From Waddlia chondrophila WSU 86-1044 (GTDB lineage: Bacteria > Chlamydiota > Chlamydiia > Chlamydiales > Waddliaceae), in NCBI RefSeq assembly GCF_000092785.1, contig NC_014225.1, positions 62,001 to 126,000 on the forward strand: a stretch of 64,000 bases of DNA. Direction: 5' to 3'. The translations under genes and the position numbers were made by a program. Below the pieces are notes generated by a model, which was not told the origin of the DNA, searched no databases, and saw only the letters and a program-made list of their open reading frames with translations. How positions within the stretch are numbered: position 1 is the first letter of the stretch; each line of letters opens with the position of its first letter. Positions 16,384 to 24,797 of this stretch are shown piece by piece.

Positions 16384-17751
16384 TTACTTCTTAAATTCGC
16401 TGACCAAAGAGGAAAGAGATTGTTTGGCATCGCCAAACAGCATCCGCGTATTCTCTTTGAAAAAGAGCGCATTTTCCATTCCTGCAAAACCAGGATTCAG
16501 CCCCCGCTTCAAGACGAGGCAAGTTTTTGCCATTTCCACATCAATGACCGGCATGCCGTAAAGAGTGCTGGAAGGATCCTCTTTCGCGGCTGGATTTACA
16601 ACATCGTTCGCTCCAATGACAACTGCTACATCCACAATTCCCATTGTTGGATTGACATCTTTCGGCTCCACAAGCAACTCGTAAGGGACATTTGCTTCTG
16701 CTAAAAGCACATTCATATGACCTGGCATCCGCCCGGCAACAGGGTGGATCGCATACTGCACTTCGGTGCCATTCTCCTCTAACATGTCCGCAAGCTCCTT
16801 AACAATATGCTGTGCTTGCGCAACAGCCATGCCATAGCCCGGGACAAAGATCACTGATCGCGCTGCTTCCAACAAGAAATAGGCATCCGATGCGTTGATT
16901 GGCTTTGCCTCTCCTTTGATCCCCTGTGATGACTGACTGGAAGCCGTTTTTCCAAAGCCGCTGAAAAGAACATTGAGCAAAGAACGATTCATTGCCTTGC
17001 ACATGATATTTGTCAGAATCAATCCGCTAGCTCCCACTAAAGAACCGGCAACGATTAGAACGGTGTTGTAGATGATAAAGCCAGCCATGCTTGCAGCAAG
17101 CCCTGAGTAACTGTTCAATAGGGCGATAACCACCGGCATGTCTGCTCCGCCAATGGGGATCACTGTTAATATTCCAAGCAGAAGAGAAAGTGCGGTGAAT
17201 GCCAAAAATAATGTGTAACTGTTTCCAATAGAAAAGCTGAAAAGAATTCCGCAAACAACTGCAATCAACATAAGCAGAGCATTGACCGATTGCTGACCTT
17301 TGAATAAAGTTGGCTTGCCATCCATCTTTTTCGCCAGTTTGGCGTAGGCGATCATGCTGCCTGTAAATGTTACACCGCCAATGAGAACGGTAAGGAAAAT
17401 TGCGAAACGGGTGAAGGGATCCTCAGAAGGTTTCGAATGAAATTCCGCCCAACCGACAAGAAGGCTGGCAATGCCCCCGAATCCATTGAAGAGCGCAACC
17501 ATCTCCGGCATTGCTGTCATCTGAACAGATTGAGCTGTCAAAGCACCGATTGCCGCTCCAGTTGCCAAGCCGATGGCTATCCAAGTGTAGCTGAGCCCGC
17601 TGTAAAGCAGCGTTGCAGTTATGGCAACCAGCATGCCAACAGCAGATATTGCGTTTCCTTTCCGGGCAGTCTTAGCGGAACTGAGCATTTTCAAGCCGAT
17701 AATAAACAGAATAGAGGCAAAGATATAAGCAAAGTCAAAGAGTACATTCAT
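16384..17751 (-). CDS. pntB: NAD(P) transhydrogenase subunit beta
   Basis: Beta subunit of the proton-translocating nicotinamide nucleotide transhydrogenase, 455 residues. The first 260 or so residues hold about nine membrane segments of domain II (GMLVAITATLLYSG, GALTAQSVQMTAMPEMVALFNGFGGIASLLVGW is the conserved block, split here by loops). The C-terminal NADP-binding domain III contains VPGYGMAVAQAQHIVKEL, HPVAGRMPGHMNVLLAEA and IGANDVVNPAA, all family signatures. The complex moves protons across the inner membrane while transferring hydride between NADH and NADP. It lies 2 bases after pntAB and is the last gene of a pntAA-pntAB-pntB operon. Confidence 0.96.
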   Translation of the reverse strand: MNVLFDFAYIFASILFIIGLKMLSSAKTARKGNAISAVGMLVAITATLLYSGLSYTWIAIGLATGAAIGALTAQSVQMTAMPEMVALFNGFGGIASLLVGWAEFHSKPSEDPFTRFAIFLTVLIGGVTFTGSMIAYAKLAKKMDGKPTLFKGQQSVNALLMLIAVVCGILFSFSIGNSYTLFLAFTALSLLLGILTVIPIGGADMPVVIALLNSYSGLAASMAGFIIYNTVLIVAGSLVGASGLILTNIMCKAMNRSLLNVLFSGFGKTASSQSSQGIKGEAKPINASDAYFLLEAARSVIFVPGYGMAVAQAQHIVKELADMLEENGTEVQYAIHPVAGRMPGHMNVLLAEANVPYELLVEPKDVNPTMGIVDVAVVIGANDVVNPAAKEDPSSTLYGMPVIDVEMAKTCLVLKRGLNPGFAGMENALFFKENTRMLFGDAKQSLSSLVSEFKK

Positions 17752-17753
17752 GG

Positions 17754-18044
17754 TTATTTCTGGTTCTTGTGTTTGAAAATTTTCAACATGCGGTCTGTAA
17801 CGAGATAACCTCCCACTACATTGATTGTTGCGAAAATAACTGCCAATAGGCCTAAAACAATTGCAAAAAGGCTATCGCCCAGATAGCCTGTGGCAATGAT
17901 CGCCCCTACGATGGTGATCCCGGAAATGGCATTTGATCCCGACATCAAGGGCGTGTGTAGCTGAGAAGGAACTTTAGAAATGAGCTCAAATCCTGTAAAT
18001 ACTGCCAGGACAAAGACAAAGAGTAATAATCCAATCGATTCCAT
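17754..18044 (-). CDS. pntAB: NAD(P) transhydrogenase alpha subunit, membrane part
   Basis: Small membrane subunit carrying the part of domain II that is fused to PntA in E. coli, 96 residues with about three to four membrane helices. Seen are VFTGFELISKVPSQLHTPLMSGSN (split at the conserved HTPLMSGSNAISG block) and VGGYLVTDRMLKIFK at the C-terminus, typical of PntAB. It sits between the NAD-binding subunit (8 bases upstream) and pntB (2 bases downstream). The separate gene is the arrangement known from Rhodospirillum rubrum and many other bacteria; it is not a frameshift, because each piece has its own start and a natural domain boundary. Confidence 0.94.
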   Translation of the reverse strand: MESIGLLLFVFVLAVFTGFELISKVPSQLHTPLMSGSNAISGITIVGAIIATGYLGDSLFAIVLGLLAVIFATINVVGGYLVTDRMLKIFKHKNQK

Positions 18045-18052
18045 AACGCTCC

Positions 18053-19189
18053 TTATGCGGGTTGCAGGCTTTGAAACTGAGAGTTGACCACTTCCCCGCA
18101 GTGAGTGATCAAACTCCTGGAAATGATCTCATCATCCAAGTTCAACCGCAAACTTTGAGATTCTTTATCCCAAAAATGCTCGAGAAAATTTGTCAAATTG
18201 TTGCTGTACATTTCACTGGCGTTGTAAGCAACTTGCCCGGGAAAATTGCTGAGTCCGATGATTTTAACTCCATTGCGTTCGATAATTTGATCCGGCAGCG
18301 CTCCTTCGACATTTCCGCCGGATTCCACTGCGAGATCAACCAACAGACTTCCCGGCGCCATCATATCGATGATTCGATTTTCGATAATGAGAGGTGCCCG
18401 TCTGCCAAATAATTGTGCTGTGGTGATTACGACATCCGACTGAACGCATACTTTGGCCATTGCTTCTTTTTGCAGAAGCAGCTGCTCAGAGGTGAGCTCT
18501 TTGGCATAGCCTTGTTCCGTTTGAGAGGTTTCTCCAAGATCGACTTTGACGAACTTTGCTCCCAGGGATTGTACCTGCTCGGCAACTGTCGGACGAGTGT
18601 CGAATGCTTGAACACGAGCGCCGAGCCTTTTTGCTGTGGCAATTGCTTGAAGCCCTGCAACGCCTGCGCCAATGACAAAAACGCGCGCGGGCTGAATGGT
18701 TCCGGATGGAGTTGCCATCATAGGGAAAATTTTGTTGAGATGTTGCGCTGCGGTCATGACTGCAACATATCCTGCCAAGCTGGCCTGAGAACTTAATACG
18801 TCCATTTTTTGAGCAATGGTTGTTCGTGGGATCATCTCAACGCTGATTGCACTGACTCCGGCTTCTCTGAATGCTTCAATAAGCCCAGGGTTCTGAAAAG
18901 GGTTCATGCAGCCTAAGTAGATGGCTCCTTTCTTCATCGATCCGACCTCTTCGCACGAGAGGGGGTTTAGCTTCAGAACTATATCAGCATCGCGGAGCGC
19001 GAGATTGCGGCTTTCCACAATTTCAGCTCCTTTGCAGAGATATTCTGAATCAGAGAGATAAAGGGAGTTCCCGATTCCCTGTTCGATCTGGACGCTTGCT
19101 CCCATCGAAATCAATTTCGAGACAGAAGCTGGCGTTGCGCTTGCGCGTGTTTCTTTTGAAGAAGTTTCCTTAGGGATAAAAATACGCAT
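18053..19189 (-). CDS. pntAA: NAD(P) transhydrogenase alpha subunit, NAD-binding part
   Basis: Soluble domain I of the transhydrogenase, 378 residues, related to alanine dehydrogenase. The N-terminus IFIPKETSSKETRASATP is the conserved start; RTTIAQKMDVLSSQ (122-135) forms the RQD-type loop region, and VFVIGAGVAGLQAIATAKRLGA (about 170-191, GAGVAG at 174-179) is the NAD-binding Rossmann motif, with FDTRP just after as the ribose-binding end. First gene of the pnt operon; the acyl-CoA ligase lies 42 bases upstream on the same strand, so they may share a transcript. It is a cytoplasmic peripheral subunit that hands hydride between NADH and NADP in domain III. Confidence 0.95.
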   Translation of the reverse strand: MRIFIPKETSSKETRASATPASVSKLISMGASVQIEQGIGNSLYLSDSEYLCKGAEIVESRNLALRDADIVLKLNPLSCEEVGSMKKGAIYLGCMNPFQNPGLIEAFREAGVSAISVEMIPRTTIAQKMDVLSSQASLAGYVAVMTAAQHLNKIFPMMATPSGTIQPARVFVIGAGVAGLQAIATAKRLGARVQAFDTRPTVAEQVQSLGAKFVKVDLGETSQTEQGYAKELTSEQLLLQKEAMAKVCVQSDVVITTAQLFGRRAPLIIENRIIDMMAPGSLLVDLAVESGGNVEGALPDQIIERNGVKIIGLSNFPGQVAYNASEMYSNNLTNFLEHFWDKESQSLRLNLDDEIISRSLITHCGEVVNSQFQSLQPA

Positions 19190-19231
19190 TCTTACATCCA
19201 GGTGAAATGTATAAATCGCGCTATTGTATAA

Positions 19232-21010
19232 TTAATCTTGGATTAAATAGAAACTTCTTTTTCCCACACAGTGGTAGATCTCTTCAACCACACTGGCGTA
19301 TTTCTCCAAAATGGCTTTGCGTCGAAGTTTAAGCGTCGGAGTCAGCTCCATGCCATCGATCGTCGGCGGAGTCAGAATAAAGCGATAGGCTCTGATTTTT
19401 TGCCAATGGTCAAGTGATTTGTTGATCTCCTCAATGAGTCGGATGATCTCTTCATTGACCTCTTCGGAATCAAGGAATTCGTGAACCGAGAGATATCCTT
19501 GGCTTTTTTGTGCTTTCCAGTTTTCAACTGATGGGAAATCGGGAAACAGCAAAACAGCTGGAAAAGGGTGCCCTTCGCCAATTACCATTGCCATGTCGAT
19601 CAATGGCGATTCGGAAAGCCTTTGTTCAATTGGTACGGGTGAAACGTATTCCCCTTGAGATGTTTTGAACGCTTCGTTAATTCTTCCTTGAACGACTAGG
19701 TGTCCGTCATTGTCTATGTATCCATAGTCTCCTGTATGCAGCCACCCTTCGGGATCTATGGTTTTTCTCGTTGCCTCAGGATTTAAATAATACCCTTTCA
19801 TGACGGTTGGGCTATGCGCCAAGATCTCTCCATCTTCGCTGATCTTGAATCTGACTCCAGGCACAGGCGGTCCGACTGTGCCTACTTTATTTTGATGAAG
19901 CCTGTTAACTGCGATACAGGAACCTTCCGTGAGTCCCCAGCCTTGCAAAATTGGGATGCCGACACTGAGATAAAAGCGGTGCAGGTGGGGATTTAAAGGG
20001 GCCCCTCCAGATAAAATTGAATGAAAATGAGGGCCGAAGGCTGAACGGATTTTTGAATACACCAATTGATCAGCAATGGGGAAAAGAGATCGTTTGATCC
20101 AATCGTTTTTCCTGTAAGCAAGATTGAACGCCCAAGTACCGATCAAGCGTTTAACCAAGCTGCTTTTTTTGACGCTGTCCAACATCTTCGAATAGACTTT
20201 TTCTAAGATCCTTGGAACAACGATCATGCGTGTAATCGGCAGCGTTGTTGCGACTTCTGTGATTTTTGTCAGATCGTTAAGAAAGTAGATTGGAACACCC
20301 CACGCTGTCATGATGAGGTGGATCTGTTTGGCAAAAATATGTGCCAGAGGAAGGATGCTTAAGTATTTGTCGGTACCCCTGAGGAGAAAGTCATCCATAT
20401 TAACGATGCTGACTAAATTGCGGTGTGTGAGCTCAACGCCTTTTGGGCTTCCAGTGCTTCCACTTGAATAAATGATTGTTGCGACATCATCAGGGTGAAT
20501 GGCTTGTTTGAGGATTTCTATTTGGTAAGGAGTTTCTTTGAGGATATTCATCCCTTTTTCGACCCAGTCATAAAAATTGTGATCCGTATGTTCATATGCG
20601 CCTTGTTCGATCCCTATCGTTGTTTCGAATTTTTCTTTGTGTTCTTTGATATGATCCCAGTCTTCCCGGTCGCCGACAAACAGCCATTTCGGTTTGGACT
20701 GCTCCACTTCATACACAAAATGCCTCCCGGAAAGATTCGCAAAAAACGGAACGGTGATTCCGCCGGCTAAAGTAACAGCGAAATCAATGATGCTCCAGTA
20801 AGGAGAGGATTTGGCGTAAATCCCGACTCTTTCCCCTTTTTTCAGCCCTTGATCTTTGAGGTATAAAGCCAGGCTTTCTACTTGATTGACAACCTGTTCT
20901 GTGGACAGGTGGAACCATTGGCCATCTTTCATATAATTGAAAGCTTGGCTTTGCCTTGGCCTTTCATTAAAACTGTGCAGCAAGTCAGGCAGATGTCTAA
21001 GAGGATCCAT
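19232..21010 (-). CDS. Long-chain fatty acid-CoA ligase (AMP-forming)
   Basis: Adenylate-forming enzyme of the long-chain acyl-CoA synthetase group (FAA1/FadD15 type), 592 residues. Motif A3 TIIYSSGSTGSPKGVELTHRN near 178-198 binds ATP; QGWGLTEGSCIAV near 355 is motif A5; GWLHTGDYGYIDNDGHLVVQGR near 425-446 contains the conserved Asp and Arg. No signal peptide; such proteins are soluble or membrane-associated. It would activate host-derived fatty acids for phospholipid synthesis. ATG 21010 matches the family N-terminus. It precedes the pnt operon by 42 bases and follows mreC by 67, same strand. The fatty-acid length preference is unknown. Confidence 0.92.
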   Translation of the reverse strand: MDPLRHLPDLLHSFNERPRQSQAFNYMKDGQWFHLSTEQVVNQVESLALYLKDQGLKKGERVGIYAKSSPYWSIIDFAVTLAGGITVPFFANLSGRHFVYEVEQSKPKWLFVGDREDWDHIKEHKEKFETTIGIEQGAYEHTDHNFYDWVEKGMNILKETPYQIEILKQAIHPDDVATIIYSSGSTGSPKGVELTHRNLVSIVNMDDFLLRGTDKYLSILPLAHIFAKQIHLIMTAWGVPIYFLNDLTKITEVATTLPITRMIVVPRILEKVYSKMLDSVKKSSLVKRLIGTWAFNLAYRKNDWIKRSLFPIADQLVYSKIRSAFGPHFHSILSGGAPLNPHLHRFYLSVGIPILQGWGLTEGSCIAVNRLHQNKVGTVGPPVPGVRFKISEDGEILAHSPTVMKGYYLNPEATRKTIDPEGWLHTGDYGYIDNDGHLVVQGRINEAFKTSQGEYVSPVPIEQRLSESPLIDMAMVIGEGHPFPAVLLFPDFPSVENWKAQKSQGYLSVHEFLDSEEVNEEIIRLIEEINKSLDHWQKIRAYRFILTPPTIDGMELTPTLKLRRKAILEKYASVVEEIYHCVGKRSFYLIQD

Positions 21011-21077
21011 GCCTACTAATTACCACAAAAGAGAAAGTAAAATCTATCAATTAAAAATTTAATACAGTAACTAGTTG

Positions 21078-22064
21078 CTAGTTAGGTAGTTGATAGGGAG
21101 ATGGTTGATCACATGGATCGAAGCCTTGAGGCGGAAGGACAGAGACGATCATCAGGTGGTCTAAATTTGTACAGCAGGGTTCTGCTTCAATGTCATAATA
21201 ATAGTCGCCCTCTTTCAACATATTGACTTTAGTGACTGTGGCAACGCAAAGGCCAGAAGGAAAGACACCGTCCATTCCGGTTGTGACGAGTAAATCGTTT
21301 GGCATGATGATGTCTAAAGCGGGATAGTGTTTTGATTGATCTCCCAGGACGGCTCCACTTCTTAGGTCTCTAGCAGGTCCCTCCTGATCGGGAAAGTCGT
21401 AGTTGAATCCTGTACCGATCAGGAGCTTTTCTTTCGTTCGGTATTGGGAAAGAGAGCTTCCTTTCAACTCTCCTTTGGCGAGATACCAGGTGCGGCCGTC
21501 CACAACTCTGACAGATCGAACTGAGGGAGTTAATGAGGGATCTGTAATCAGCCGAACACGGCTTTGCTTATTGCCGACGTAATCAACTAATCCGACGACA
21601 TTAGTTCCGACGACAACAGGGCTGTTTTGGGAGATCACTTGTTTTCCCAATTGTTTATTATGTTCCTTGCCGACATTGATCCATAAAACGGTATTCCAAG
21701 AAGTTCCAGGGCGGAAAATCACCTGGGCAGGAGCTGCTTCAAGCTCTTTGCTTGTGACCAGGTCTCTTTTTTGCTCTTGCTTGAGCAGCTCTTTCAATGT
21801 AGCGATTTCGTTTTTTAACAACTGATTTTCAATGTGCAGTTTTTGGATCTCTTCATGGACATAGAGTGTTTTCCCGTCTTCTTCGAAGGTTTCTTCGGAA
21901 AGATGCTGAATCCCCTGCTTAATGATTGCTAATTGATTCCATGTAGGGGCAAGGATGGCAATGCTGTACCCTTGAACTTTTTCGCTGGTCGATTTAGAAA
22001 CACTGAGCAGAGTTAATAATACTGCCAGCAGTTGAAGAAAGGGTTTTGGAGAAAAGGATCTCAT
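21078..22064 (-). CDS. mreC: Rod shape-determining protein MreC
   Basis: Bitopic inner-membrane protein of the elongasome, 328 residues. A short N-terminal membrane anchor (LQLLAVLLTLLSV) is followed by a coiled coil at about 65-105 (EEIQKLHIENQLLKNEIATLKELLKQE region) and the two beta-barrel domains of MreC: VVGTNVVGLVDYVGNKQSRVRLITDP and VTTGMDGVFPSGLCVATV are typical. Chlamydiae use MreB-based septal peptidoglycan synthesis instead of FtsZ, so this protein probably serves division. Its start overlaps the end of the aminotransferase gene by four bases. I recall an MreC-like hypothetical next to an aminotransferase in Chlamydia, which fits. Confidence 0.88.
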   Translation of the reverse strand: MRSFSPKPFLQLLAVLLTLLSVSKSTSEKVQGYSIAILAPTWNQLAIIKQGIQHLSEETFEEDGKTLYVHEEIQKLHIENQLLKNEIATLKELLKQEQKRDLVTSKELEAAPAQVIFRPGTSWNTVLWINVGKEHNKQLGKQVISQNSPVVVGTNVVGLVDYVGNKQSRVRLITDPSLTPSVRSVRVVDGRTWYLAKGELKGSSLSQYRTKEKLLIGTGFNYDFPDQEGPARDLRSGAVLGDQSKHYPALDIIMPNDLLVTTGMDGVFPSGLCVATVTKVNMLKEGDYYYDIEAEPCCTNLDHLMIVSVLPPQGFDPCDQPSPYQLPN

Positions 22065-23257
22065 GACGGTTCTTTTACAGATAGGATGGCATCGATAAAA
22101 TAATCAAGATTATGCGCATTCAACCCTGCAATGTTGATGCGTCCATTTTTCAACATGTAGATGCCTTGTTCAGATTTCAGACGGCATGCCTGCTCTGGAT
22201 TTATTCCGGAAAAGGAGAACATTCCGGTTTGATCGGCAAGATAATCAAACTGTCTACCTCCTCCTTTGAAGATAAGTCCTGAAACAAGCTGTTTTCTCAT
22301 TTCCTGAATCCGTTCCCGAACATTTGCCAGCTCTTTGATCCACTCATTCCGAAGAGATTCGGAATTCAAAATTGTAGAGACAATGCGGCCGCTGTAAAGA
22401 GGCGGCATGGAGTAATTGCTCCGGATTAATTGCTTCACTTGGCTGCCGACTGCTCTTGCGTTTTTCTCATTTTCAGTGCAGATGGCGAGATGGCCGATTC
22501 TTTCCCCATAGAGACCCATGTTTTTGGAATAGGAGCTTGCGACAATCATCTCGGGATGATGTTTGGCAAACATTCTGATCACTTTTGCATCCTCCTCTAA
22601 TCCTTGATCAAAACCTTGATAGGCAAGATCGAAAAAAGGGAAGACTTGTTTTTCTTTAATCAGGAGGCAGAGAGCTTCCCATTGTGGAAAAGAGAGATCT
22701 GTTCCGGTTGGGTTGTGACAGCAAGGTTGGAGCAGAATCGCTGAGTTTTGAGGCATTTGCTGCACGGAGTTGCAAAGGGCTTGGAAATCAACTGTTTTAT
22801 GGAGGGAGTCATAGTAGTTGTAAGTGTCTAACTTGAGGCCGGCATTGTGGAAGATCGAAAGGTGGTTTCCCCAAGTCGGATCGGACAGGAAAATAGTAGA
22901 GCAGATGTTCTTTTTAGCGAGGAACTCTCCGGCAATTCTCAACGCTCCTGTTCCTCCCAATGTTTGTGCTCCGAAGATTCTTCTAGTATCGCAATCCTTG
23001 CCGAAAACAAGCTCGATAGAAGCTTCGATAAATGGCTGTAATCCTTGAATGGGCGGATACTCTTTATCGAGGCGCTGATCGAGAATTTGCAGCTCTGCTT
23101 GCCGTACGCAGTTGAAAACCAAGGAGGAACCTTCAGAGTCTTTGTATGCTCCAACTCCCAAATTTATTTTTGACTTGCGCTCATCGTTTTTGAACGCCAA
23201 CGTCAGGTCTAAAATGGGATCTCCGGGAGCTTCTTCTAATGTATCAAAAGCGGCCAT
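22061..23257 (-). CDS. Aspartate/aromatic aminotransferase
   Basis: Class I PLP-dependent aminotransferase of the AspC/TyrB group. The frame stays open upstream, but a start at 23368 would run through the tRNA-Ala gene; ATG 23257 gives a 398-residue protein beginning MAAFDTLEEAPGDPIL, exactly the usual AspC start and length. Seen are KINLGVGAYKDSEG, LQPCCHNPTGTDLSFPQWEAL (Asn for PLP), FFDLAYQGFDQG (Asp and Tyr for PLP), VASSYSKNMGLYGERIG (catalytic Lys in SYSKN) and a C-terminal FSFSGINPEQ with GRINIAGL. It transfers amino groups between aspartate or aromatic amino acids and 2-oxoglutarate. Upstream of mreC with a four-base overlap. Confidence 0.95.
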   Translation of the reverse strand: MAAFDTLEEAPGDPILDLTLAFKNDERKSKINLGVGAYKDSEGSSLVFNCVRQAELQILDQRLDKEYPPIQGLQPFIEASIELVFGKDCDTRRIFGAQTLGGTGALRIAGEFLAKKNICSTIFLSDPTWGNHLSIFHNAGLKLDTYNYYDSLHKTVDFQALCNSVQQMPQNSAILLQPCCHNPTGTDLSFPQWEALCLLIKEKQVFPFFDLAYQGFDQGLEEDAKVIRMFAKHHPEMIVASSYSKNMGLYGERIGHLAICTENEKNARAVGSQVKQLIRSNYSMPPLYSGRIVSTILNSESLRNEWIKELANVRERIQEMRKQLVSGLIFKGGGRQFDYLADQTGMFSFSGINPEQACRLKSEQGIYMLKNGRINIAGLNAHNLDYFIDAILSVKEPS

Positions 23258-23326
23258 CTTAAAAATCCGAGTCACTAACAATATGCCATCATAGTGTAGA
23301 ATAGGGGAAATGTCGAGTGAAAGATA

Positions 23327-23399
23327 TGGAGCGTAACGGAGTCGAACCGTTGACCTCAACAATGCCATTGTTGCGCTCTACCAACTGAGCTAACGCCCC
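23327..23399 (-). tRNA. tRNA-Ala (anticodon GGC)
   Basis: Folds as a complete 73-base tRNA on the minus strand. Acceptor stem GGGGCGT pairs with ACGCTCC and includes the G3-U70 pair that identifies alanine tRNA. D arm TAGCTCAGTTGGTAGAGC, anticodon stem CAACA/TGTTG with loop ATGGCAT (anticodon GGC), and the T arm with GGTTCGACTCC are all regular. CCA is not encoded. Its presence rules out the longer start of the aminotransferase gene. Confidence 0.96.
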
Positions 23400-23477
23400 G
23401 AATAAGGAGGTGCTATTTTAGCGGAAAGCTCTAATTACGATCAAGATGCCTGTTCCTCATCAATTTTGGAAAGGTAT

Positions 23478-24137
23478 TCACAATACATTAGGTGTGTCTT
23501 CGTCAAGATCCCGATTTTCAAACAACCTCTGCCACCTTTCCATTTCACTTTCACCTGCTTTTTTCGATGAGGTCTTTTTTTTAGGCTTGGGAAGGCTGCG
23601 TTCAGGCTCCAGCTCTTTGAATTTTTTTTCAAAAGCGTTTAGGTAATAGCTGTCCGCAGTGCTCTTCTCTTGTGAAACGGGAAGCTCTTCCGGAAGGGAG
23701 ATCTTTGGCGGTTCCTTAATGACAAAATCTTTTGGAAGCTCTTTTTTTCTTTTGCGGTAACGGTGATCCAGCCAGCGAACGAATGTTTCCACTTGTTCTG
23801 ACTTGGCATGCATCCTTCTCGCCAGCCAGGCAAGTTTGTTGTCCGATGTAACGACAATCTCTTCTCTTGGATTTGGCACTGAACTCAGCTCGCGAATAAT
23901 ATAGTCGTCAGCTGTTTCCCCTTCGTCCGTAAAGCAAATTTCTAAAAAATCAAGATGAGTGCGAGAACCGAGCCCCTCTTGATGTTGAGCGTCGAAGACA
24001 ATGGTGACATCTAGCCCAACAACTTGAATTTTGGCGTAGAGATTTGAGATAAACTGCTCTCTTTCTGCTTGCAAGGAGTCGTTCATCATAGACAAACGGA
24101 ACATCAAATTGTATCCGTCAATGAAATAGTGCATCAA
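23478..24137 (-). CDS. NYN-domain RNA-binding/endonuclease protein (YacP-like)
   Basis: Protein of 219 residues with an N-terminal NYN (PIN-like) nuclease domain of the YacP/Rae1 type. YFIDGYNLMFRL at the start has the first catalytic Asp and the family Asn; VTIVFDAQHQEG, TADDYIIRELS (second acidic pair) and EEIVVTSDNKLAWLARRMHA (third acidic residue) follow in order. The last 70 residues are charged and low in complexity, without domain. The group includes ribosome-associated endoribonucleases. It lies between tRNA-Ala and rdgB on the same strand. Start is ATG 24137 or the next ATG 24134. Role in this organism is inferred only from the fold. Confidence 0.82.
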   Translation of the reverse strand: MMHYFIDGYNLMFRLSMMNDSLQAEREQFISNLYAKIQVVGLDVTIVFDAQHQEGLGSRTHLDFLEICFTDEGETADDYIIRELSSVPNPREEIVVTSDNKLAWLARRMHAKSEQVETFVRWLDHRYRKRKKELPKDFVIKEPPKISLPEELPVSQEKSTADSYYLNAFEKKFKELEPERSLPKPKKKTSSKKAGESEMERWQRLFENRDLDEDTPNVL

Positions 24138-24190
24138 TTCTCAAAATATAAACAAAGAAAAAATTTTACAAGAGTTGGAAAATGACGATG

Positions 24191-24793
24191 CTATTCCGAA
24201 GGAATTTGTGCTTCCAAAAATGCTAAAATTTTATCCAAAGCTTTGCGTCTGTGTGAAATACGATTTTTTGTCTGCTCTTCAAGCTCGGCGAAAGTCTTAT
24301 CGTAATCATGTTTGATAAAAATGGGATCGTATCCAAAGCCGTTTCTCCCCTTTTCCTGCTCGCCGATTAAACCTTCACATGTCGCCTTAGCTGTTTTTAA
24401 GATCCCTTCCGGTCCAGCAATTGTGATGCAGCATTCGTAGTAAGCCGATCTGTCCAGATCTTCGAACTTTTCCATCTCTTGCATGAGCTTTTCACGATTT
24501 TCTTTGTCTGTAGCATCCGAACTAGCGTAACGAGCCGAGTAGATGCCTGGAGCTCCCTGCAATGCGGGAACGACAAGCCCTGAATCATCAGCCAAGACAA
24601 TCGCTTTCAACATCTTAGCCGCATGTAAAGCTTTGAGATCGGCATTTTCTTGAAAGGTTTTTCCCGTTTCTTCCGGCAGTTGATAATCAGGAAAATTGCG
24701 GAGGGAAATGAGATCCAATCCCTTTACCTCCTTTAATATCTGTCTGAATTCCCTGATCTTATGGAGGTTATGTGTGGCTAAAATGAGTTCCAT
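24191..24793 (-). CDS. rdgB: dITP/XTP pyrophosphatase (Ham1 family)
   Basis: House-cleaning nucleotide pyrophosphatase of 200 residues, the family's usual length. MELILATHNLHKIREFRQIL is the N-terminal signature (T/SxNxxK); ADDSGLVVPALQGAPGIYSARYA carries the metal-binding Asp pair; NGFGYDPIFI and SHRRKALDK are the C-terminal family motifs. It hydrolyses non-canonical purine triphosphates to monophosphates, keeping them out of nucleic acids. Only four bases separate it from greA upstream, so the two are co-transcribed. Confidence 0.97.
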   Translation of the reverse strand: MELILATHNLHKIREFRQILKEVKGLDLISLRNFPDYQLPEETGKTFQENADLKALHAAKMLKAIVLADDSGLVVPALQGAPGIYSARYASSDATDKENREKLMQEMEKFEDLDRSAYYECCITIAGPEGILKTAKATCEGLIGEQEKGRNGFGYDPIFIKHDYDKTFAELEEQTKNRISHRRKALDKILAFLEAQIPSE

Positions 24794-24797
24794 CGAT

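Noticed and set aside
17754-19189. Frameshift splitting pntA
   Set aside because: The split lies at a natural domain boundary with separate start and stop, as in known three-subunit enzymes.
22061-23368. Longer start for the aminotransferase
   Set aside because: It would include part of the tRNA-Ala gene, and the extra 37 residues have no counterpart in the family.
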